DNA of 38,985 bases from Methanothrix harundinacea. Lineage in GTDB: Archaea > Halobacteriota > Methanosarcinia > Methanotrichales > Methanotrichaceae. Under the pieces are notes generated by a model that ran no database searches, had not been told where the DNA came from, and was given only the letters and a program-made list of their open reading frames with translations. Of the stretch, positions 32,064 through 38,985 are shown piece by piece (the stretch's first letter is position 1; each line of letters starts with the position of its first letter). Location of the stretch: positions 1 through 38,985 of the forward strand of contig LGFT01000014.1 in NCBI GenBank assembly GCA_001509375.1. The letters run 5' to 3'. A program made the translations under genes and the position numbers.

Positions 32064-32297
32064 TCAGTCAGTGCCGGGTGCCCGGGGCGGCCTCACCCTC
32101 TTGACCGCCTCTCTTATGTCCTCGGCCTTCACCGTCTTTCTCTTGGCATGGTTGGCCCACTCGACGGCCTCTTCGGCCACCTCCATGCCGTAGCTTTCCA
32201 GAACTTCTGCCAAGGCGTCTCGCGCGCCCTCACTGACCCTTTTGGCCCCAGCCTCGCGAATGAGTCTGCTGACCGGTGCCACTGGAAGTATCGCCAT
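32064..32297 (-). CDS. Archaeal histone (HMfB family)
   Basis: This 77-aa single histone fold reads MAILPVAPVSRLIREAGAKR, then VSEGARDALAEVLESYGMEV and AEEAVEWANHAKRKTVKAED followed by IREAVKRVRP. The RLIREAGA and AKRKTVKAEDI blocks are the family's DNA-contact and dimer regions. It packages chromosomal DNA as dimers that stack into hypernucleosomes. The ORF is open 18 codons further up, but ATG 32297 follows GGAGAGGAG and begins at the family's normal start. A short proline-rich tail (PRAPGTD) is extra. Confidence 0.95.
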   Translation of the reverse strand: MAILPVAPVSRLIREAGAKRVSEGARDALAEVLESYGMEVAEEAVEWANHAKRKTVKAEDIREAVKRVRPPRAPGTD

Positions 32298-32765
32298 TAT
32301 AGCTCCTCTCCTCCGATCGAATTCGGCCCTTACAGTCAGAAAAAGGATCAAAACAGCTTCTTCTCCTACTAAAGGGCCTAATAGACACCAAGTTGTCCAT
32401 CAGATCTCTATATATAATTTTCGTAAACCCTAGGTTAACATTATGCAGAATAACTGAAGAAAAATCAGTATATACACATATTCGGCCAAAAATCCATTAA
32501 TGGCCGTTTATTTTTAGCGGATACCCTGCAGCTCTGCTGCGGGGATGGGAGGGAAGACGCATCAACAAAAATTTCACATATGCTTATTAATGATATAAAT
32601 TCGCAGTGCATGCTACATAATGAATAATATCCACGTGTACTTCCACAAACGAGGATGATACTATATCTGGCAACTGAATATTAGGGCTGGATCGCGGAGG
32701 AAAGTTATGTGAATTACGACGAAAATTCTTATCAATTCAGATTAAGAGTATATCGGTGATCGAAT
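32298..32765. other. AT-rich intergenic region
   Basis: This region contains no gene I can support. It holds the histone leader of about 90 nt with a TATATATAG promoter at 32407-32418 (minus strand), the hairpin CGGCCA...TGGCCG with a T-rich tail (32483-32515, plus direction), and a second small hairpin around CCCTGCAGCTCTGCTGCGGG (32525-32545). The right part is strongly AT-rich and must hold the promoter of the next gene. Confidence 0.5.
32483..32515 (+). terminator. Hairpin with T-rich tail
   Basis: CGGCCA (32483-32488) pairs with TGGCCG (32501-32506), followed by TTTATTTTT. It looks like an intrinsic terminator on the plus strand, although no plus-strand gene lies directly upstream. Confidence 0.45.
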
Positions 32766-33311
32766 ATGATTCTAAAACCGAACTTGAGAGGGCAGGTCCT
32801 TCCGATGCCGGTGGTCCTCATATCTACGGTATCGAAGGAGGGCATCAGAAACGCCGCGCCCTGGGGCTGCATCATGCCGATTTTGAGGCCTCTCGACGAG
32901 ATCGCCATCGCCTCCTGGCTGAAGCGAGACACCCTGGAGAACATCCGGGATACCGGCGAGTTCGTGGTGAACGTCCCCACCATGGATATGAAAGAGGCGG
33001 TCGATATATGCGCGAAGAGCTTTCCGCCCGAGACGGACGAGTTCGAGGAGGCGGGCCTTCTCCCCCATCCCTCCGCCAAGGTGAAGCCCCCGGGGATCGC
33101 GGGATGCGTCGCCTGGATGGAGTGCGAACTCGCGGAGGAGATCCTGAGAGAGAAGTACTCCCTGATCGTGGGAAGGGTCGTCCACCTGGAGGGAAACGAC
33201 GACTTCTTCGATGAAAAGGGCGGGATGGACTTTGAGAGGGCGAGGCCCATGTCCATGATCGTGGGGCCCGACGGGGTCTGCTACACCCACCCGGCCAGAG
33301 GAGGCCTATGA
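32766..33311 (+). CDS. Flavin-reductase-like FMN-binding protein (paralogue A)
   Basis: This 181-aa protein has the FMN-binding split-barrel pattern of the DIM6/NTAB flavin reductase-like family: VLPMPVVLISTVSKEGIRNA at the N-terminus, then IASWLKRDTLENIRDTGEFV and VNVPTMDM, and a late YSLIVGRVVHLEG. These proteins bind FMN and reduce flavins or, in anaerobes, serve as electron-transfer partners. The substrate is unknown. GGTGATCGA precedes the ATG. A close paralogue lies 3.1 kb downstream on the same strand. The region between A and the FmdE-domain gene includes its own promoter, so A is probably a separate unit. Confidence 0.87.
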   Translation: MILKPNLRGQVLPMPVVLISTVSKEGIRNAAPWGCIMPILRPLDEIAIASWLKRDTLENIRDTGEFVVNVPTMDMKEAVDICAKSFPPETDEFEEAGLLPHPSAKVKPPGIAGCVAWMECELAEEILREKYSLIVGRVVHLEGNDDFFDEKGGMDFERARPMSMIVGPDGVCYTHPARGGL

Positions 33312-33656
33312 GTCGGGCGGGCGTGCAGAACTGAAGGCAGGAATAATTTTTAAGAATTTGTCAATGATGCGGGAGGTCTCAGTCCTTCTGCGGCCTCTTT
33401 TGAGGCCTCCGGAGATTGCTCTCCAAGATTCTTTTTCAGCACCCAGCTACATCATTTTGCGTTCTAAAGCCGCCAAGATCTCGCTTCATGATGGATCATC
33501 GGCGATTTGGTGACACATAATTCTAATTGTATCTTAAATCATATACATTTATCATAATTTATGTAGTAAAGTTCATAACATATAAGATTTATCCTCAACT
33601 CTGTATGAGGATGGCGGGCGTCGGGCCTTGGACCATCTTCGTAGCGGTGTGATCGT
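33312..33656. other. Intergenic region with hairpin
   Basis: No gene seen. GGCCTC-TTTT-GAGGCC forms a perfect 6-bp hairpin around 33391-33406, probably ending the paralogue A transcript. The segment 33530-33600 is very AT-rich (TTAAATCATATACATTTATC and following), consistent with the promoter of the FmdE-domain gene. Confidence 0.5.
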
Positions 33657-34763
33657 ATGAACCTGAATAGATATGCGATGATGACGACGCTGCTTCTGGC
33701 GTTTATGCTGGGGATCGCCCTGGCAGAGGAGAGCGCGATGACAGATGTAGGGGCCCGGGCTGCGAATGTGGCCATGGCCCAGCTGGGCGTGGAGATGAAC
33801 GACCCCGACCTTCTGGCCATGACCGACGCCAGCTACTCCATGATCGAGGGCAAGACCACTGAGGCGGCGATCGACGGCGTATCGGAGGCGACCGGCTGCA
33901 CCATCGGGAAGGCGAACCTGCTCATAATTCATCGGAGCAAGTTCAACCCCCTCTGGTTCTTCTTCTTCGACAAAGAGAGCGGAGAGGCCGTTTTCCTCCA
34001 GGTGAGGGAAGAGGCCGCCACCTCCTCCGCCGAGGATCTGGAGGCGATGTCGGATGAGGAGGTCTTCTCGATCATCAGCAAGGAGCAGATCAGTGCGGAC
34101 TACATGCTGGAGAACGCCGAGGAGTGGAACCAGAAGTTCGACGAGAAGGTCTTCGGAGGAAACGAGTTCAGCCTGACGACGATCGCCAACATCTGGGCCC
34201 ATCCCGAGGTCAGCTACGACTTCCTCCAGGCGGCTTGTCTGCACAACCATCTCTGTCCAGGTGTGTCCAGCGGCTACTTCATACTCAACTACGTCGAGAA
34301 GAAGCTTCCGATAACCGACCCCGTAAACCAGAGCTACAAGGTGATAGCCTGTCCGGTCTGGTGCAAGGAGGACGCCTTCCAGGCGATCTGGGATGCTACG
34401 CCGGGTAAGGGCGGGCTTTTCGTCAAGGGTTTGACCGGTGAGAACAGGGCTGCCCTCCCCGACTACGCCAAGGACGCGGCGGGCATATACATCCGCTGGG
34501 ACAGCTCAACGAGCACCGGCGACGGTCTGGTGGTGGGATCCAACTCCTCTAAGGTTAAGGAGCTCTACGGCATCGAGGCCTGTGAGGGCCCGTGGTGCTG
34601 GTGGACCAGCAGGCTCGAGTCAGATCTCGCCTACATGGAGTACCAGGGTCAGCCCGAGATCGCCTGCAGCACCATCATGGAGTTTGAGGTCGATCAGAAT
34701 AATCTGACGCAGCTTCAGGAGGCGGGGGTCAACCCCTACGTTCACCTGGGTATAGTGGCCTGA
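33657..34763 (+). CDS. Exported FmdE-domain protein
   Basis: This 368-aa protein has a signal peptide (MMTTLLLAFMLGIALAEE). About 170 residues of unassigned sequence follow. Then comes an FmdE-like segment: CLHNHLCPGVSSGYFILNYV, with the H196-x-H198-x-C200 metal-type motif (classic form HGHLCPGLALGYR), VIACPVWCKEDAFQAIWDAT and KGGLFVKGLTG. FmdE is named for a gene in the molybdenum formylmethanofuran dehydrogenase operon; its role is unproven and most members are cytoplasmic. Here the domain is outside the membrane and lacks the zinc-ribbon tail. It is followed 85 bases later by a solute-binding protein, suggesting joint work on a metal or metal-bound ligand. Confidence 0.8.
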   Translation: MNLNRYAMMTTLLLAFMLGIALAEESAMTDVGARAANVAMAQLGVEMNDPDLLAMTDASYSMIEGKTTEAAIDGVSEATGCTIGKANLLIIHRSKFNPLWFFFFDKESGEAVFLQVREEAATSSAEDLEAMSDEEVFSIISKEQISADYMLENAEEWNQKFDEKVFGGNEFSLTTIANIWAHPEVSYDFLQAACLHNHLCPGVSSGYFILNYVEKKLPITDPVNQSYKVIACPVWCKEDAFQAIWDATPGKGGLFVKGLTGENRAALPDYAKDAAGIYIRWDSSTSTGDGLVVGSNSSKVKELYGIEACEGPWCWWTSRLESDLAYMEYQGQPEIACSTIMEFEVDQNNLTQLQEAGVNPYVHLGIVA

Positions 34764-34848
34764 TCGAGGCCGAACGTCTGAACGGCAACGAGGCGGTGGC
34801 AAAGGTCGTCGCCTCACATCTTATTTTTACGATTCAGGAGGAATTAAG

Positions 34849-36384
34849 TTGAAAAAAATTCTGACACTATGGCTGGCGATGGGGCTTTTTGCTCTTCTCT
34901 TCGTCGGCTCTTCAATGGCGTCCGGAGATGACGACCAGGTATCGATGTATACCATTGCCGGTGGAGACTCCGGCTTTCCTGCACCCTATTCCCACTACCC
35001 TCGAGGTGGCGGGTACGTTTACATGAGCCTCATCTTCGACACCCTGGTCTGGAAGAACGAGACGGGATACGTCCCGGCCCTAGCCGAGAGCTGGGAGATG
35101 GAGGGGGACGACACTTACGTCTTCCACCTGAGGGATGACGTCACCTGGAACGACGGGGTGAAGTTTACCGCCGACGACGTGGTCTTCACCATCGATTACA
35201 CCAAAGATCACCCCTACATCTGGGCCTCCACCGCCATGGTGGAGGGGGCCGAGAAGGTGGACGACTATACAGTGAAGATGTACCTTTCTGAGCCCTACGC
35301 CCCCTTCATCGATGAGGTAGGCGGCACCCACCCCATCCTGCCGGAGCACGTCTACGAGGGCGTGGACGACCCCGAAAATTTCCAGGATGAGGCAGCTGCC
35401 ACGGGCACCGGGCCCTATACCCTCGCCGACTACGATAAGGTCCAGGAGACCTACCGGTTCGTCGCCCGGGACGACTACTACGGCGGCTCGCCGAGGGCCC
35501 GGGAGCTGAGGATCGTCAAGGTCTCTCCGGAGATGGCATCTGCGGCCCTGGCCCAGGGAGATGTCGACGCCGTCTCCATCAGCCAGGATATGATAGAGCA
35601 TCTCGAGAATCAGGGCTTATCGATACTGACATCCTCCGCCAACGGCTGGGCTTACAAGCTGATGATCAACCATCAGAAAGAGCCCATCTCCGACGAGAGG
35701 TTCAGACAGGCCCTGGCCTATGCCATCGACCGGGAGCAGCTGGTGGAGATCGTCGGCCGCGGCAGGGGTCTAGTCGGAAATCAGGGCTCTGTCCCGCCCT
35801 ACCACTCCTGGTACAACCCGGACGTCGAGGAGTACCAGCACAGCCCCGATAAGGCCAGGGAGCTTCTCGACGATATGGGCTACAACGGTGAGGCGATCGA
35901 GCTTCTGACCAAGGGAGGGAGCGTCGAGTATGAGCGGATCGCTGAGCTGATAAAAGAGGATCTGGAGGAGGTGGGAATCAACGTCGACCTCCGCGCCATG
36001 GACTCCAAGACCGTCGACTCCAAGGTCGGCGACTGGGAGTTCGACCTCGCGGTCAGCGGCCACGGTGGTGCGATTGGCGACCCCAACTTCCTCGCCAAGA
36101 TGAACTCGGGCTGGCAGTTCAACAGCGACCGGTACTCTGAGGACCAGGAGCTGAACGACCTTCTGGAAGAGCAGGTGACGGAGACCGACGAGGATGACCG
36201 AAGGGATATGATCGACAGGATTCAGGTCCTCTACGCCGAGGACGTCCCGGCGATCGTCCTCTTCTATCCCGAATGGGCTTGGGCTCACGACGGCCAGGTC
36301 GATCTCTACTACACTGTGGACGGGGTCGCCAACGGGATACCGATCCCTCTGAACAAGCTCGCCTTCGTCGGGCGGGAGGGATGA
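34849..36384 (+). CDS. ABC transporter substrate-binding protein, family 5 (peptide/nickel type)
   Basis: This 511-aa SBP_bac_5 protein has a signal peptide (LTLWLAMGLFALLFVGSSMA) without a clear lipobox cysteine. Family features are LAESWEMEGDDTYVFHLRDD, VTWNDGVKFTADDVVFTIDY, GTGPYTLADYDKVQETYRFV and RFRQALAYAIDREQLVEIVG. The ligand could be a peptide, a nickel chelate or another small organic; sequence does not decide. AGGAGG lies 8 bases before a TTG start. No permease or ATPase genes follow, so it is an orphan binding protein or uses a transporter encoded elsewhere. It lies between the FmdE-domain gene and flavin-reductase paralogue B. Confidence 0.92.
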   Translation: MKKILTLWLAMGLFALLFVGSSMASGDDDQVSMYTIAGGDSGFPAPYSHYPRGGGYVYMSLIFDTLVWKNETGYVPALAESWEMEGDDTYVFHLRDDVTWNDGVKFTADDVVFTIDYTKDHPYIWASTAMVEGAEKVDDYTVKMYLSEPYAPFIDEVGGTHPILPEHVYEGVDDPENFQDEAAATGTGPYTLADYDKVQETYRFVARDDYYGGSPRARELRIVKVSPEMASAALAQGDVDAVSISQDMIEHLENQGLSILTSSANGWAYKLMINHQKEPISDERFRQALAYAIDREQLVEIVGRGRGLVGNQGSVPPYHSWYNPDVEEYQHSPDKARELLDDMGYNGEAIELLTKGGSVEYERIAELIKEDLEEVGINVDLRAMDSKTVDSKVGDWEFDLAVSGHGGAIGDPNFLAKMNSGWQFNSDRYSEDQELNDLLEEQVTETDEDDRRDMIDRIQVLYAEDVPAIVLFYPEWAWAHDGQVDLYYTVDGVANGIPIPLNKLAFVGREG

Positions 36385-36431
36385 TAGAATAAGGGAGGAT
36401 CAGATGAGGGTAGATCTGAGGTGATCGAGTC

Positions 36432-37013
36432 GTGATACTGAATCCGAAGCGAAGAGAGCAGGTCCTGCCCCTGCCGGTGGTGCTCATATCGACGATATCA
36501 GAGGAGGGGGTCAGAAACGCGGCCCCCTGGTCGAACATAACTCCGATCCTCAGGCCTCTGGAGGAGATCGTCCTGGCCAGCTGGCTGAAGAGGGACACCC
36601 TGGATAACATCCGGGTGACCGGCGAGTTCGTGGTCAACGTCCCCTCCGCAGATATGGCGGAGGCGGTGAAGATCTGCTCTAGAAACTACCCTCCCGAGAC
36701 CGACGAGTTCGAGGAGGCGAATCTTGCACCCCGCCCCTCGACGAAGGTCGCGCCTCCGGGGATCGAGGGGTGCATAGCCTGGATGGAGTGCGAACTCGTT
36801 GAGGAGATCCTCCGGGAGAGGTTCTCCCTGATCGTGGGGCGAGTCGTCCACCTGGAGGCGGACGACCGCTACTTCGACCAGGAGGGGAATATGGACTTCG
36901 AGAGGGCAAAGCCCTTATCGGCGATCCTGGGGCACCAGGGGGTGAGGTACACCCGCCAGGTCAGCGCCGGCTCTGAGCAGAGGTACTCAGAGATGTTCCT
37001 GGGCAAGGGATAG
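36432..37013 (+). CDS. Flavin-reductase-like FMN-binding protein (paralogue B)
   Basis: This 193-aa protein is about two-thirds identical by eye to paralogue A over its whole length: VLPLPVVLISTISEEGVRNA, LASWLKRDTLDNIRVTGEFV, PPETDEFEEANLAPRP and FSLIVGRVVHLEADD. The C-terminus is longer and ends SEMFLGKG. GGTGATC precedes a GTG start 47 bases after the SBP gene, so it is probably cotranscribed with the SBP and FmdE genes. No signal peptide is present, so it acts in the cytoplasm while its operon partners act outside. Confidence 0.87.
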   Translation: MILNPKRREQVLPLPVVLISTISEEGVRNAAPWSNITPILRPLEEIVLASWLKRDTLDNIRVTGEFVVNVPSADMAEAVKICSRNYPPETDEFEEANLAPRPSTKVAPPGIEGCIAWMECELVEEILRERFSLIVGRVVHLEADDRYFDQEGNMDFERAKPLSAILGHQGVRYTRQVSAGSEQRYSEMFLGKG

Positions 37014-37092
37014 GGGCGGCCAGCAAGGGCGAAGAGACTGGAGAACGCGGCTGAAGATCGGGGACCAGGATCTAAGGCCGCCTCCCCTCCCC

Positions 37093-38985
37093 CTATCCCA
37101 GCGACGCCAGCCGATCGAAGGCCTCCAAAACCAGTCTCTTCGTCCGAAACTCGCCGTACCTCGCCTCGTCCTTCCTCTTCACGATGGGGAATGTGTCGAG
37201 GATCTGGTGGAGGTCTTCCCGGTCGAGCTGGTAGAGATGAGCATACAGGCCGTCGAGATCGGCCCTGAGGGCCGCCCGCCTCTCCTCGTCCCAGAGGAAG
37301 GGTGCGGGTTTCCCCTCGCCGTCGGGGGGATTATCCGGGAACCACCGGCTCCATTTCTCCTCTCCCACCTCCTTCAGCACGTCCTCTGCGAAGGGGAGAA
37401 GGTCCCAGGCGGTGTAGGTCAGCTCCACCACCCTGGGGACGATGAAGTCGAGGAGCTCGGGGGTGTAGCGGTCGGGCGGGATGACGGGGAGCTGCTTGAG
37501 GACGAAGTAGTTGAAGTTCTCCCCTCCAATTTTTTGGCGGGCAACAAAATCAAACGGGATCGAATTTAAGTTCGCCAAAAGGCAGCAGATCATAGGCGCT
37601 TCTGTGATCTTCAAAGCAAGGATACAATGGAGAGATTCTGTAGTTCCAGAGATGGGGACGACCGTTGCGAGATGAGTTCTTTCGTTCGTCGGACTCGTTA
37701 CTTTCTTCTGGACCAAAATCCATCTCGATTTCCAGCCTCTTTCATTCAGTGAAGATGCAACCTCTTTCTCCTCGACCCAATATTGAGGTGTCGCAAAATA
37801 ATCTGAATTATATTTATCTTCTGGACCGATTATCTCCGGCTGTGCTGGGCGCTTGGGGTTATCGGGATTGACTACAACATTGGCAAATCTGTGATCGTAT
37901 TGGTATATCATCTTCCCTTCGTAGATGGGAACATAAGAATGATTATCGACATGCTCATAGCTACCACTTCCTGCATAATGAAGCTGACTTACTTGAAACT
38001 TTTTGAGATCCCAGCTGCTGCTGAAAGGATCGATCATTCGCAGGAATGTAATTCCCCACGGATCAAACTCATCTACTTCGTTTATCCAAACTGGCAGTGA
38101 AAACTTCATTCTGCCATCCACGGCAGGAAAGAGCTTTTCTCGGTTCTCAAAATCGTAGATGCTGATCAGCTTGCCTTTGTCCATCAAATCGGCGAAGAAG
38201 TTCCGGTAAGTGTAATCCGTCGCAATCCCGCTGGGAACGATGATCCCGGCCCTTCCCCTGGATTTGACCAGGGACTGAGCCAGCTCCGCAAAGACGGCGT
38301 AGACGTTGACGTCCCCCACTCCGGCGAGGGGGTAGCGGCCCGAGTTGCGGATGAAGTTGCTCTCGTCCTGGCTCTGCTGGAGGGCGGCCCCGTACTCCGC
38401 CGCCAGGGCGGGGTTTGTCTCTGGGAGCCGGCCGATGAGCTTGCGCCGGGCGGCGGCGGTGGGGGCCTTGGCGATCTCGGGGTCGCGGGATGCGAAGAAC
38501 TCCTTCTCCTGGAGCTTGATCCTCTCCCAGGGCGGGTTTCCCAGGACGACGTCAAAGCCCCGGTCCTCTCCGAAAAAGGCCTCCGGAAACTCCAGCTCCC
38601 AGTGGAAGAAGCGGACCTTTTCTGCTAAATTTTGGGCCTTTTCGAACCACTCCAGCCTCCTGATGCTGCTCCAGTCGGGGCTTGCTTCCTCGCTGAGCTG
38701 GTGCTGAAGGTCTGCATACTCCTCCTCGTCCACCTCATTTCCGAAGTAGGTCGAGAGCCAGACGTTCGCCAGCTCCTCAAGCCGCCTCGTGTGCTCCGAC
38801 TCCTTGAGCCTCTTATACTCCTCCTCCTTCCACTTGACCGTCTCCAGGTCGTCGTCGGCTCTCGCTGTGAGGCCGGAGATCTTCTCGTTGTAGATCTCGC
38901 CGTGCCGCCTCAGTACAAACTGCATCCACCGCGCCGACTGGGCGGCGTCGGAGCCGTTCTTCTCTTTTTGGCCGTTGCGGCCCGC
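37093..38985 (-). CDS. Eco57I-type N6-adenine DNA methylase, N-terminus beyond window
   Basis: The frame is open to the window edge, so this is the C-terminal 630 or so residues of a larger protein. Catalytic motif IV is FDVVLGNPPWERIKLQ, preceded by VRFFHWELEFPEAFFGEDRG, the usual layout of large Eco57I/PglX-like methylases. Motif X and the SAM-binding motif I should lie upstream, outside. The rest is a specificity-type region, and the end (QILDTFPIVKRKDEARYGEF and RTKRLVLEAFD) is typical of 1,000-1,400-aa methylases in restriction or DISARM-like defence loci. Whether a nuclease partner exists cannot be seen. It converges on flavin-reductase paralogue B. Confidence 0.88.
   Translation of the reverse strand, partial: AGRNGQKEKNGSDAAQSARWMQFVLRRHGEIYNEKISGLTARADDDLETVKWKEEEYKRLKESEHTRRLEELANVWLSTYFGNEVDEEEYADLQHQLSEEASPDWSSIRRLEWFEKAQNLAEKVRFFHWELEFPEAFFGEDRGFDVVLGNPPWERIKLQEKEFFASRDPEIAKAPTAAARRKLIGRLPETNPALAAEYGAALQQSQDESNFIRNSGRYPLAGVGDVNVYAVFAELAQSLVKSRGRAGIIVPSGIATDYTYRNFFADLMDKGKLISIYDFENREKLFPAVDGRMKFSLPVWINEVDEFDPWGITFLRMIDPFSSSWDLKKFQVSQLHYAGSGSYEHVDNHSYVPIYEGKMIYQYDHRFANVVVNPDNPKRPAQPEIIGPEDKYNSDYFATPQYWVEEKEVASSLNERGWKSRWILVQKKVTSPTNERTHLATVVPISGTTESLHCILALKITEAPMICCLLANLNSIPFDFVARQKIGGENFNYFVLKQLPVIPPDRYTPELLDFIVPRVVELTYTAWDLLPFAEDVLKEVGEEKWSRWFPDNPPDGEGKPAPFLWDEERRAALRADLDGLYAHLYQLDREDLHQILDTFPIVKRKDEARYGEFRTKRLVLEAFDRLASLG

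Overview
The window looks like part of the chromosome of a GC-rich methanogenic archaeon, most likely Methanothrix (formerly Methanosaeta), an obligate acetate-using lineage. Archaeal marks are an HMfB-type histone, an Orc1/Cdc6 initiator, GatE of the archaeal Gln-tRNA pathway, TATA-type promoters (several about 28 bp upstream of the start codon, as for leaderless mRNAs), and T-tract or hairpin terminators. A true two-subunit ATP-citrate lyase is rare in archaea but, from memory, is known and structurally studied in Methanothrix concilii. Genus assignment is inference; no search was run.

Layout. 1-2.8 kb is an eroded accessory zone: an intact hicBA-type toxin-antitoxin pair, then remnants of a restriction-modification protein, of a mazEF-like pair and of a rubrerythrin, plus one secreted protein. 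2.8-7.5 kb holds intact rubrerythrin, a ThiI that lacks much of its THUMP domain, an unannotated 59-aa basic protein in front of thiI, a flippase-like membrane protein, tRNA-Pro(UGG), a decayed exported TPR protein and a Zn-ribbon methyltransferase. 7.6-12.8 kb is a metabolic operon: ATP-citrate lyase AclB-AclA, an aconitase/isopropylmalate-dehydratase large subunit and a PHP phosphoesterase. This would link acetyl-CoA, abundant in an acetate-user, with citrate and isocitrate.

12.9-20.7 kb has a cold-shock protein, a 1160-aa secreted protein with a probable Cys-His-Asp hydrolase core and a lectin-like C-terminus, a methyltransferase, a DUF4870 membrane protein, a PaaI-type thioesterase, and a sodium:solute symporter with its small accessory protein. 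21-28.8 kb is a split phosphate-uptake locus: two tandem pstC genes whose 3' two-thirds are nearly identical, pstA, and pstS facing the other way 3.7 kb on. No pstB or phoU lies in the window. Between them are nnrE-nnrD, moaC, a 44-aa bL9-N-like microprotein, a DUF4332 protein and IS200/IS605-type end remnants.

28.9-32.3 kb carries cdc6, gatE and the histone. 32.8-37.0 kb is an unusual cassette: an exported FmdE-domain protein and a family-5 solute-binding protein, flanked by two paralogous flavin-reductase-like proteins. The window ends inside a large Eco57I-type DNA adenine methylase. No CRISPR array or intact transposase was seen. The best candidates for something undescribed are the FmdE/SBP/flavin-reductase cassette, the secreted Cys-hydrolase, and the combination of ACL with an orphan dehydratase large subunit.
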